A stretch of DNA of 5,632 bases from UBA6544 sp049601975 (GCA_049601975.1 JBMYRC010000199.1:1-5632), one strand, 5' to 3'. Shown: positions 1 to 5,608, counted from the first letter of the stretch. The notes: generated from the letters alone by a model not told the origin. Program-made: numbers and translations.

Positions 1-114
1 TCCACGATCATTTAGATGGTCTGCAATCTCCCGACTGTTCAGACCTTGATCATGCAAATCACTGATTAGGTGAAGTCTCTCTAGACGTTCTGGAGAGAGG
101 TCAAAGGTAGTCAA
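1..114 (-). CDS. Partial recombinase-like helix-turn-helix protein (N-terminal part; runs off left edge)
   Basis: Reading the minus strand from 114 to 1 gives 38 codons with no stop. The peptide begins LTTFDLSPERLERLHLIS and continues with a helix-turn-helix-like stretch, HDQGLNSREIADHLNDRG. The pattern of 'G-L-x-x-R-E-I-A-x-x-L-N-x-R-G' is characteristic of the recombinase domain of large serine recombinases and of small stand-alone proteins related to it, where it helps bind DNA. The frame stays open upstream to a TAG at 208-210 inside the glmS 3' end, but contains no in-frame ATG or GTG. The first usable start is TTG at 112-114, with only a weak ribosome site. The region is AT-richer than glmS, which suggests acquired DNA. 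It could be a real gene starting at TTG or a remnant lacking its true 5' end. The family resemblance is from memory of the motif; function beyond DNA binding is inference. Confidence 0.5.
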   Translation of the reverse strand, partial: MTTFDLSPERLERLHLISDLHDQGLNSREIADHLNDRG

Positions 115-184
115 CTTTGTAGTTTTGACGGTTACATCTACACCTAATGCATATCTGCTCAGATCAGATTTTATATAGTGAAAT

Positions 185-2017
185 CTACTCCACTGTAACG
201 CTTTTCGCTAAATTCCGCGGTTGATCGACATCGGTGCCTTTCTCAACCGCCGCGTGGTAGGCCAGAAGCTGCACCGGTATCGCATAAAGGATCGGCGCGA
301 CAAACGGATCGACGGTCGGCAGAGCGATGGTCGCCCATGGCTTCGCCTGTGCCTTCATCTTGGCGATTCCCGGCCCGTCCGAAAGAAAGATCACTTTACC
401 ACCGCGCGCGACAACTTCCTGTACATTGGCGGCCGTCTTGTCGAACAAGGGATCGCCGCCGGACGCGATAACGATGACAGGGACATCTTCGTCAATCAAT
501 GCGATGGGTCCGTGTTTCATCTCGCCAGCCGCATAGGCTTCCGCGTGAATGTAGGATATTTCCTTTAGCTTCAACGCCCCTTCGAGCGCGATCGGATAGC
601 TTGTCCCGCGCCCAAGATAGAGGACGTCGCGCGCTTCCGACAGATCGCGCGCCAGCTCGGCGATCCGCTGATCGTGATTCAATACTTCCGCCGCCCGGCC
701 GGGGATCTCAGCGAGTGCCATGGCGAGTTCGGCCTCCCGCGCCCGGTCGATCCCACCCCGCGCCTTTGCCAATGCAATGGCGAAACAAGCAAGTACCGTG
801 AGTTGCGTCGTAAAGGCCTTAGTAGAGGCAACACCTATCTCCGGGCCCGCCAAGGTGGGCAACACAGCGTCCGATTCTCGCGCGATGCTCGATTCCGGGG
901 AATTCACAACAGAGACAATCTGCTGCCCCTCAGCCGCTGCGTATCGTAATGCCGCCAGGGTATCCATCGTCTCACCCGACTGACTGACGAAAAGCGACAG
1001 ACCGCCTTTCGTCATCGGTGGATTACGATAGCGGAATTCGGACGCAACATCGATCATCACGGGCACACGCGCCAATTGCTCAATCCAATACTGCGTGATC
1101 AACCCGGCGTAATAAGCCGTACCACAGCCACTGATCGAAATTTTCGGCACCTCTGCCAAATCGATTTCCGACGGCGGCAGGGTGATCGTTTGTGTCGCCG
1201 GGTTCAGCATGGAGTGAAGCGTATCGCCGATCACCGACGGTTGCTCGTAAATCTCTTTCAGCATGAAGTGCCGATAGTTACCCTTGCCGATCATCGCGCC
1301 AGAAAGCGCTGTCTGTACGACCGGGCGCTCAACCGCAGCGCCCTCCGCATCGCGAATCTCCGCGCCTTCGGAGGTCACAACGGACCAGTCACCCTCCTCC
1401 ATGTAACAAATTCGCTGGGTCAACGGCCCCAGCGCCAAGGCATCCGAGCCGAAATACATCTCACCCTCGCCGTAACCGATGGCAAGGGGGCTACCGCGGC
1501 GCGCCCCGATCATCAGGTCGTGCTCACCCGCAAAGATCATCACCAGCGCAAAAGCCCCTTCGAGCTTGGGGAGTACCGCCGCCACCGCATCCCGCGGGGA
1601 AAGCCCGTCACTCAGATAACGGTCGATCAAATGGACGACGACTTCGGTATCCGTATCCGTCTCGAAATTCTGCCCGGATTCGGAAAGTTCCTCGCGGAGT
1701 TCGAGGAAGTTCTCAATGATCCCGTTATGCACTACCGCCAGCTTCGCCGTCGCATGGGGATGTGCGTTGTCTAAACTTGGCACGCCGTGCGTGGCCCAAC
1801 GCGTGTGCCCAATCCCAATCGAGCCCGTGACGGGTTCCGTCGCAAGACGATCTTCCAAATTGACAAGTTTCCCCTGGGCCCGTCTGCGATTGATAGATCC
1901 GTCGACCAGGGTCGCAATTCCAGCGGAGTCATACCCGCGGTATTCGAGCCGTCGTAGGCCTTCGACCAGAAGAGGGGCGACTGCCTGTTTACCTATGATG
2001 CCAATAATACCGCACAT
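185..2017 (-). CDS. glmS: Glutamine--fructose-6-phosphate aminotransferase (isomerizing)
   Basis: Cytoplasmic enzyme that converts fructose-6-phosphate and glutamine to glucosamine-6-phosphate and glutamate, the committed step to UDP-GlcNAc. It has 610 residues, close to the 609 of E. coli GlmS. The N-terminal class II glutamine amidotransferase domain (about 2-240) starts with MCGIIG, so Cys2 becomes the nucleophile once Met is removed. GHTRWATHG (70-78), HNGIIEN (97-103) and DTDTE (121-125) are intact. Two SIS sugar-isomerase domains follow: SGCGTAYYAG (296-305), SQSGETMDTL (345-354) and GVASTKAFTTQ (395-405), then GRGTSYPIALEGALKLKEIS (469-488) and the EMKHGP loop (499-504). The C-terminus ends in AKSVTVE, whose Lys605 matches the lysine that forms the Schiff base with the sugar. 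It is the second gene of a glmU-glmS operon, starting 8 bp after glmU stops; an AAGGA inside the last glmU codons and a GGA nearer the start may serve for ribosome binding. Nothing looks damaged. No convincing terminator follows it. Confidence 0.98.
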   Translation of the reverse strand: MCGIIGIIGKQAVAPLLVEGLRRLEYRGYDSAGIATLVDGSINRRRAQGKLVNLEDRLATEPVTGSIGIGHTRWATHGVPSLDNAHPHATAKLAVVHNGIIENFLELREELSESGQNFETDTDTEVVVHLIDRYLSDGLSPRDAVAAVLPKLEGAFALVMIFAGEHDLMIGARRGSPLAIGYGEGEMYFGSDALALGPLTQRICYMEEGDWSVVTSEGAEIRDAEGAAVERPVVQTALSGAMIGKGNYRHFMLKEIYEQPSVIGDTLHSMLNPATQTITLPPSEIDLAEVPKISISGCGTAYYAGLITQYWIEQLARVPVMIDVASEFRYRNPPMTKGGLSLFVSQSGETMDTLAALRYAAAEGQQIVSVVNSPESSIARESDAVLPTLAGPEIGVASTKAFTTQLTVLACFAIALAKARGGIDRAREAELAMALAEIPGRAAEVLNHDQRIAELARDLSEARDVLYLGRGTSYPIALEGALKLKEISYIHAEAYAAGEMKHGPIALIDEDVPVIVIASGGDPLFDKTAANVQEVVARGGKVIFLSDGPGIAKMKAQAKPWATIALPTVDPFVAPILYAIPVQLLAYHAAVEKGTDVDQPRNLAKSVTVE

Positions 2018-2025
2018 ATTCCGGG

Positions 2026-3384
2026 TTATTCCTTCCGGGCTTTTTTCGCTTTGGCCGCGGCGCGTTCGGCGCGAAACGCCTCGGCCCGCCCCACGAGATC
2101 AATTTGCTTAGAACGCTCGATGGTAAGTGCGCCCTCCGGTACATCGCGCGATATCGTACTGCCCGCTCCGACGATCGCCCCGTCACCGATTATAACAGGT
2201 GCGACGAGCGCCGAATTCGAACCAATAAACGCACCCTCTCCGATCACGGTCTTATGCTTCTCGAAACCATCGTAGTTACAGGTGATCGTTCCCGCGCCGA
2301 TATTGGCCTTCGCGCCAACATTCGTATCACCGACATAGGCAAGGTGATTGGCTTTCGCGCCCGGCGCCATGACCGTGTTCTTTAACTCAACGAAATTCCC
2401 GATATGAACGTTTTCGCCAAGTTCCGTGCCAGGCCGTAACCGGGCGAAGGGCCCAATGATCGCCCCTTCCCCAATGCGCGCACCCTCGATATGGCTGAAG
2501 GCTTTGATCTCGACATTGTCAGAAACCTCAACGCCAGGCCCGAAGACGACATTCGGCCCGACAATCACGTCGCGGCCGAGAACGGTATCATGCGCGAAAT
2601 AGGTGCTATCCGGGTCAAGCAAAGTCGCCCCGTCATCCATCGCACGATTACGGCGGGCTGTCTGCCAAAGCGTTTCGGCACGGGCCAGATCCGACCGACT
2701 GTCGACGCCCATCAATTCGGATTCGTCCGCCTCAACGACGGCGCAGGTCAAACCATCATCGCGCGCCAGGCCAACGATGTCGGTCAGATAATATTCGCCT
2801 TTCGCATTCTCATTGCCTATGCGCGCCAGCAGGCCCGAAAGTCGCGCCGCGTCAATTGCCATCACGCCAGCGTTGCAGAGATCAATGGCGCGCTCCTTCT
2901 CCGACGCATCCTTGTTCTCGACAATCGCTTGCAAAACACCCTGATCATCGAGCACGAGGCGCCCATAACCGGTTGGATCACCTGCCCGAAACCCTAGGAC
3001 GACAACAGCCGCACCGGCTTCTCGCGCCGCGACCATTCGCCGTAATGTGCCCGTCGTAATCAGGGGGTCCCCGCCGAACAACACCAATACAGTGCCGTTC
3101 GAAAACCCGTCCAATATGCAGATACCCGTCTTCACCGCGTCGCCGGTACCCGCTTGGTCGGTTTGAACAATGGTGGGATAGGGAGAGACAGCCTCTGTCA
3201 CCGCTTTCATATCGGGCCCGACCACGACAACGGTTCGGGTCGGTGCCAACGGCTTGGTCGCATCGATTACATGACAAACCATCGGGTGTCCTGCGATGCG
3301 ATGGAGGACCTTGGGAACGACGGATTTCATCCGCGTTCCCTTTCCGGCGGCGAGCACGATAGCGGCGATCGGTTCTTCCGACAT
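2026..3384 (-). CDS. glmU: Bifunctional UDP-GlcNAc pyrophosphorylase / glucosamine-1-phosphate N-acetyltransferase
   Basis: Makes UDP-GlcNAc in two steps: acetyl-CoA-dependent acetylation of GlcN-1-P, then uridylyl transfer from UTP. It has 452 residues, near the family norm of about 450-460. The open frame continues upstream to 3795, but ATG at 3384 (MSEEPIAAIVLAAG) is chosen because the nucleotidyltransferase motif LAAGKGTRMKS begins at residue 11; the upstream part crosses a terminator and is not GlmU-like. The ribosome site is weak. N-terminal Rossmann-like domain (1 to about 230): QTDQAGTGDAV (74-84), GYGR (139-142), GEYYLTD (196-202). C-terminal left-handed beta-helix of hexapeptide repeats (about 255-430): ARLRPG (314-319), NHLAYVGD (346-353), NIGAGTITCNYDG (361-373), with Arg317, Lys335, His347 and Tyr350 at acetyltransferase positions. 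The last 20 residues are a charged, Ala/Lys-rich tail. Oddity: the usual GD(V/T)PLI metal-binding motif reads GGDPLI at 104-109, and the second metal ligand Asn is Asp228. Confidence 0.97.
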   Translation of the reverse strand: MSEEPIAAIVLAAGKGTRMKSVVPKVLHRIAGHPMVCHVIDATKPLAPTRTVVVVGPDMKAVTEAVSPYPTIVQTDQAGTGDAVKTGICILDGFSNGTVLVLFGGDPLITTGTLRRMVAAREAGAAVVVLGFRAGDPTGYGRLVLDDQGVLQAIVENKDASEKERAIDLCNAGVMAIDAARLSGLLARIGNENAKGEYYLTDIVGLARDDGLTCAVVEADESELMGVDSRSDLARAETLWQTARRNRAMDDGATLLDPDSTYFAHDTVLGRDVIVGPNVVFGPGVEVSDNVEIKAFSHIEGARIGEGAIIGPFARLRPGTELGENVHIGNFVELKNTVMAPGAKANHLAYVGDTNVGAKANIGAGTITCNYDGFEKHKTVIGEGAFIGSNSALVAPVIIGDGAIVGAGSTISRDVPEGALTIERSKQIDLVGRAEAFRAERAAAKAKKARKE

Positions 3385-3421
3385 TATCCGATTTTCAGTT
3401 GGTCTGGCAGGTTCCGAGTGG

Positions 3422-3476
3422 TTGGCGAAAGTGCCACAGTGCGAGTCCGCGGCCAAGTCACGAATTGTTTCGCCAA
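3422..3476. repeat. 9-bp inverted repeat in the glmU leader
   Basis: TTGGCGAAA at 3422-3430 and its exact reverse complement TTTCGCCAA at 3468-3476 flank a 37-nt spacer. If transcription starts near 3477, as the candidate promoter predicts, the right arm would be the very 5' end of the glmU mRNA and could fold back to form a closed leader stem about 40 nt before the start codon. It may stabilise the mRNA or bind a regulator. No known riboswitch is recognised here. Confidence 0.4.
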
Positions 3477-3483
3477 TTGTCAC

Positions 3484-3512
3484 ATTATTGCAAAAAGTTA
3501 CGCCGCGGACAA
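3484..3512 (-). promoter_or_regulatory. Candidate sigma70-type promoter for glmU-glmS
   Basis: On the minus strand, TTGTCC (3512-3507) and AATAAT (3489-3484) are separated by 17 bp. They match the TTGACA and TATAAT consensus at 4 of 6 and 5 of 6 positions. The -35 element lies in the loop and stem of the terminator that closes the upstream small gene, so the terminator and promoter overlap. The predicted start near 3477 leaves a leader of about 93 nt before glmU. The upstream terminator implies that glmU needs a promoter of its own in this gap, which supports the call. Confidence 0.45.
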
Positions 3513-3525
3513 AGCCGCGGCGTAA
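3491..3525 (-). terminator. Intrinsic terminator of the 57-residue small gene
   Basis: An 11-bp perfect stem, TTACGCCGCGG (3498-3508) with CCGCGGCGTAA (3515-3525), encloses a 6-nt loop. On the minus strand the stem is followed by CTTTTTG, so it is a textbook rho-independent terminator for minus-strand transcription arriving from 3576. There is no T-run on the plus side, so it is one-directional. It separates the small gene from glmU. Confidence 0.85.
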
Positions 3526-3553
3526 CAGGGGGGAGGTAATTAGCCTCAAGGTA

Positions 3554-3570
3554 CCGCGACTCCGTCGCGG
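3554..3570. repeat. Short hairpin after the small gene's stop codon
   Basis: CCGCGAC (3554-3560) pairs with GTCGCGG (3564-3570) across a 3-nt loop. It lies 5 nt beyond the small gene's stop and about 30 nt before the main terminator. It has no T-run, so it is unlikely to terminate by itself, but it could protect the 3' end of the transcript. Confidence 0.45.
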
Positions 3571-3575
3571 GTCCT

Positions 3576-3749
3576 TTAACGGTTTAGGAAGCGCCGATCG
3601 ATCGCGGAAAACGAACCGATCACCATCCGTTTGATGGCTTCCGACTGCGCACGACGCGCGTCGGCGATCCGGTATTCGACTTCGTGGATGTGCGGCAACA
3701 ATGCCACTGTGTCCTTGCTTCCGTTCTTCTGTCCGTTCTCGATATTCAT
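3576..3749 (-). CDS. Small orphan protein, 57 residues, divergent from LysR gene
   Basis: I do not recognise this gene with confidence. ATG at 3749 is preceded by GGAGAA with a 6-nt gap, a strong ribosome site, and the gene ends before a clear intrinsic terminator, so it looks like a genuine monocistronic unit. A longer in-frame reading to 3971 would start inside the LysR gene on the other strand and is rejected. The protein begins MNIENGQKNGSKD, a polar and probably disordered head. From about residue 20 it becomes a charged, helix-prone stretch (HEVEYRIADARRAQSEAIKR, 22-41) followed by MVIGSFSAIDRRFLNR to the end. There is no signal peptide, cysteine or clear membrane span. The Ala/Arg-rich helix resembles several families of very short proteobacterial proteins of unknown role, but no family is assigned. 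It faces the LysR gene across 139 bp and is the natural candidate target of that regulator (inference). Confidence 0.7.
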   Translation of the reverse strand: MNIENGQKNGSKDTVALLPHIHEVEYRIADARRAQSEAIKRMVIGSFSAIDRRFLNR

Positions 3750-3888
3750 GTCTAATTCTCCAGGGATGGAATGTGTCGGTGTTTCCCTCTCCCAACGTCT
3801 CTTATTATTTACATTTTGTATCTTTTCACATATCGATATGTCTAATATTATAAAAATTACATAATGATATATAAATAGTATCACACTC
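3750..3888. promoter_or_regulatory. AT-rich divergent promoter region between the small gene and the LysR gene
   Basis: Of the 88 bases from 3801 to 3888 only 17 are G or C (19%), in sharp contrast with the flanking genes. On the minus strand a perfect TATAAT occurs at 3852-3847, with TTTATA 17 bp upstream (3875-3870), giving a possible promoter for the small gene with a leader of about 90 nt. On the plus strand TATAAAT at 3870-3876 is a possible -10 for the LysR gene, which would leave almost no leader; that fits the absence of a ribosome site before its ATG. The two candidate promoters would use the same two hexamers in opposite directions, so they would be mutually exclusive. ATTAT (3847-3851) and ATAAT (3861-3865) also form an inverted repeat. 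Promoter assignments are tentative. Confidence 0.45.
3828..3841. promoter_or_regulatory. Perfect 14-bp palindrome, candidate operator
   Basis: ACATATCGATATGT is identical to its reverse complement, and symmetry stops at both flanks. It lies at or just after the predicted transcription start of the small gene and about 50 bp upstream of the LysR ATG. This position suits a repressor or autoregulatory site. LysR proteins usually prefer interrupted dyads of the T-N11-A type, so the bound protein may be LysR or another regulator. Confidence 0.45.
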
Positions 3889-4812
3889 ATGATCGATCTA
3901 CGCCAAATGCGGCAATTCGCGGCCGTCGCCGAAGAGCTCAGTTTTCGGCGCGCCGCCGAACGTCTGAACATGTCTCAACCGCCGCTCAGCCAAGCCGTCC
4001 AACGACTCGAAGAAGAGATCGGCGCCAAGCTTTTTCATCGCGGCAAGCGAAAGGTCACATTGACGCGAACCGGCGAAGTCATGCTCGACGAATCACATCG
4101 CGTGTTGGCTCAAGCTGACCGTGCGATCGCCCACGTCATGGATGTCGGCAAAGGCCGTCTTGGTCGTGTCGAAATCGGCTTTGTCCTGACGGCTTCATAC
4201 GAATTACTCCCCGCCGTGACCCGACGCTTTCGACAAAGCAATCCCGACATTCACCTCGAACTCCACGAAATGACCAGCGCACAACAAATTGAGGCTTTGT
4301 TGGATCACCAGATCGATGTCGCTTTTCTCCGCCCGCCCCTGGCGGAAATCGAAGGACTCGCGATGGAGAACATCTACCACGAGCGCCTGGTTGCGATCTT
4401 GCCGGACGATCATACGTTGGCGGGCCGGGACCGGGTCGACATGAAGACGCTCGGAATGCCGCTCTTCGTCATGGTACCATCAAACTGGTACACGACCTTT
4501 CAAACACGGCTCGTCCGGGCTTGCCAACGCGAAGGCCTGGACCCGGAAATCATCAACGACCCAATCCACTTGGTCAGCCTCGTCGCGGCGGGCATGGGCG
4601 TCGCCATCGGTCCGCACGCGGTGACCCGGCTGCGGCTCGACGGTATCGTCTTCAAGGAACTCGACGGCCTGCCTGAAAATTTGATGATGGAGTTGGCCAT
4701 CGCCTGGCGCGAAAGTGCGGTATCGCGCTCGACGGTCGGTTTTGTGGAGTCCTCGCGAAAAATTGCCACCACCTTGTATCAAGCTCTTGCCGACGACCGC
4801 CGAGACAAATAG
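3889..4812 (+). CDS. LysR-family transcriptional regulator (aromatics/BenM-CatM-like subgroup)
   Basis: DNA-binding regulator of 307 residues, the standard LysR length. The N-terminal winged helix-turn-helix covers about residues 1-60: MIDLRQMRQFAAVAEELSFR, then RAAERLNMSQPPLSQAVQRL (21-40) and the wing EEEIGAKLFHRGKRKVTLTR (41-60). A linker helix (about 61-88) leads to a periplasmic-binding-protein-like effector domain (about 92-300) starting VEIGFVLTASYELLP. This 'GF-x-x-x-ASY-x-LLP' opening is typical of the CbnR/BenM/CatM-like subgroup that senses small carboxylates, often aromatic-pathway intermediates; the actual ligand is unknown. The ATG at 3889 fits the usual LysR N-terminus; no ribosome site precedes it, so it may be near-leaderless. 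It is transcribed away from the 57-residue gene, in the classic LysR divergent layout, and 11 bp upstream of the gph-like gene, with which it is probably co-transcribed. Family certain; target inferred. Confidence 0.93.
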   Translation: MIDLRQMRQFAAVAEELSFRRAAERLNMSQPPLSQAVQRLEEEIGAKLFHRGKRKVTLTRTGEVMLDESHRVLAQADRAIAHVMDVGKGRLGRVEIGFVLTASYELLPAVTRRFRQSNPDIHLELHEMTSAQQIEALLDHQIDVAFLRPPLAEIEGLAMENIYHERLVAILPDDHTLAGRDRVDMKTLGMPLFVMVPSNWYTTFQTRLVRACQREGLDPEIINDPIHLVSLVAAGMGVAIGPHAVTRLRLDGIVFKELDGLPENLMMELAIAWRESAVSRSTVGFVESSRKIATTLYQALADDRRDK

Positions 4813-4823
4813 AGAAAACGACC

Positions 4824-5492
4824 ATGATAGATCAATTACCGATTTTACTGTTCGACCTCGATGGAACTCTGGTCGACACCGCGCCCGACCTTGTCGCGAC
4901 GCTAAACACAATCCTGGCGAAGCACGACCGGGCGCCGATGGCGCTTGAATCCGTGAAAAAATTGATCGGCGACGGCGCCCGCACCTTATTGGAACGCGGA
5001 TTCGAAGTCACCGGCGCACCGGCAACTGACCTCGACGCGCTAATGGCTGATTTCATCGATATTTACGTCGCGGCGTCGACCGTTCACTCGCGGCCGTATG
5101 ACGGCGCGGTTAACGCTCTGGAAGGCTTCGCCGCCGCCGGGCATCGAATGGCTGTCTGCACGAACAAACCGCAAGCGCCGAGCGAGACCATATTGCACGA
5201 ACTCGACCTGATGCGCTTTTTTGACACGGTGGTCGGTGGAGACCGGTTTCCTGTCCGCAAGCCGGACGCCCAACATCTACTCGGTGCGCTTGAGCTGATG
5301 GATGCCGCAAACCATTCCGCTATTATGGTAGGCGACAGCTACAACGACGTGGCATCCGCCCGTAATGCAGGCATGCCGGTGATTGTCGTCAGTTACGGTT
5401 ATACGACAACCCCACCCAGCCGGCTCGGCGGTGACATATTGGTCGACCATTTCGCTGAAATTCCGGACGCCGTGAAGCGCCTCCGCTCTTGA
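4824..5492 (+). CDS. gph: Phosphoglycolate phosphatase-like HAD hydrolase
   Basis: Predicted cytoplasmic phosphatase of 222 residues that hydrolyses 2-phosphoglycolate to glycolate, clearing a toxic by-product of DNA-end repair or of Rubisco oxygenation. All HAD motifs are present: motif I FDLDGTLVDT (10-19) with nucleophile Asp11 and acid/base Asp13; motif II VCTNK (111-115) with Thr113; motif III Lys146 in RKPD (145-148); motif IV GDSYND (170-175) with Asp171 and Asp175. The helical cap domain lies between motifs I and II (about 18-90), the C1-type cap of the Gph/CbbZ group. ATG at 4824 places motif I at the usual distance from the N-terminus; upstream there is only a weak GAGA-like ribosome site. 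It follows the LysR gene by 11 bp. In many alphaproteobacteria gph neighbours glmU, which supports the assignment, but related HAD enzymes such as pyrophosphatase PpaX share these motifs, so the substrate is not proven. Its stop codon lies within the candidate tRNA promoter. Confidence 0.87.
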   Translation: MIDQLPILLFDLDGTLVDTAPDLVATLNTILAKHDRAPMALESVKKLIGDGARTLLERGFEVTGAPATDLDALMADFIDIYVAASTVHSRPYDGAVNALEGFAAAGHRMAVCTNKPQAPSETILHELDLMRFFDTVVGGDRFPVRKPDAQHLLGALELMDAANHSAIMVGDSYNDVASARNAGMPVIVVSYGYTTTPPSRLGGDILVDHFAEIPDAVKRLRS

Positions 5493-5517
5493 CACCCAAA
5501 GACCCGCCCCGTAGATG
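5489..5517 (+). promoter_or_regulatory. Candidate promoter of tRNA-Val
   Basis: A perfect TTGACA (5489-5494) overlaps the gph stop codon and is followed 17 bp later by TAGATG (5512-5517), a 3-of-6 match to TATAAT. The predicted start near 5524 is about 8 nt before the mature tRNA 5' end, a common arrangement for a stable-RNA promoter. The -10 is weak, so the call rests mainly on the consensus -35 and the spacing. Confidence 0.5.
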
Positions 5518-5531
5518 AAAGTACGCGCGCG

Positions 5532-5608
5532 GGGCGCGTAGCTCAGCTGGTTAGAGCGCCGCCTTCACACGGCGGAGGTCACAAGTTCAAATCTTGTCGC
5601 GCCCACCA
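5532..5608 (+). tRNA. tRNA-Val (anticodon CAC)
   Basis: A complete cloverleaf of 77 nt with encoded CCA. The acceptor stem GGGCGCG (5532-5538) pairs with CGCGCCC (5598-5604). The D arm is GCTC/GAGC (5541-5544 and 5554-5557). The anticodon stem CCGCC/GGCGG (5559-5563 and 5571-5575) encloses loop TTCACAC, giving anticodon CAC at 5566-5568, which reads the valine codon GUG. The variable loop is 5 nt. The T arm ACAAG/CTTGT (5581-5585 and 5593-5597) has loop TTCAAAT. The discriminator is A5605 and CCA is at 5606-5608. It lies 39 nt after gph. The 24 bases after it, to the window edge, show nothing recognisable. Confidence 0.97.

Noticed and set aside
77..99. CTCTCT/AGAGAG inverted repeat downstream of glmS as a terminator
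   Set aside because: Six-bp stem with a long loop and no T-run; it lies inside the recombinase-like coding frame and is explained by its Glu/Arg/Leu codons.
110..129. Imperfect dyad GTCAACT-TTGT-AGTTTTGAC around the TTG start
   Set aside because: Short arms with a bulge; it could be an operator or hairpin but is within chance expectation for AT-rich DNA.
150..176. ATCTG/CAGAT hairpin followed by TTTT on the plus strand
   Set aside because: Only a 5-bp AT-containing stem, and it would terminate plus-strand transcription for which no gene is visible.
185..240. Tn7 attachment and insertion just behind glmS
   Set aside because: The glmS 3' end is a plausible target, but no Tn7-like terminal sequence or transposase gene is visible in the window; kept only as a possibility in the findings.
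1076..1774. 232-codon plus-strand open frame opposite glmS
   Set aside because: It lies wholly antisense to a clearly conserved glmS and its translation shows no recognisable domain; it is a shadow frame of GC-rich coding DNA.
3385..3795. In-frame upstream extension of glmU adding 137 residues
   Set aside because: It crosses an intrinsic terminator and the small gene on the same strand, and it has no GlmU-like content; the family N-terminus matches ATG at 3384.
3750..3971. Longer in-frame version of the small gene starting at 3971
   Set aside because: It would begin inside the LysR coding region on the opposite strand and cross the AT-rich promoter gap, while ATG at 3749 has a strong ribosome site.
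3889..4835. Near-identical first 12 bases of the LysR and gph genes (ATGATCGATCTA versus ATGATAGATCAA)
   Set aside because: The similarity stops after the first four codons (MIDL/MIDQ) and is too short to indicate duplication or a regulatory motif.
5505..5536. CGCCCC/GGGGCG inverted repeat between gph and the tRNA as a gph terminator
   Set aside because: No T-run follows, and one arm is part of the tRNA acceptor stem; a chance GC match is likelier.
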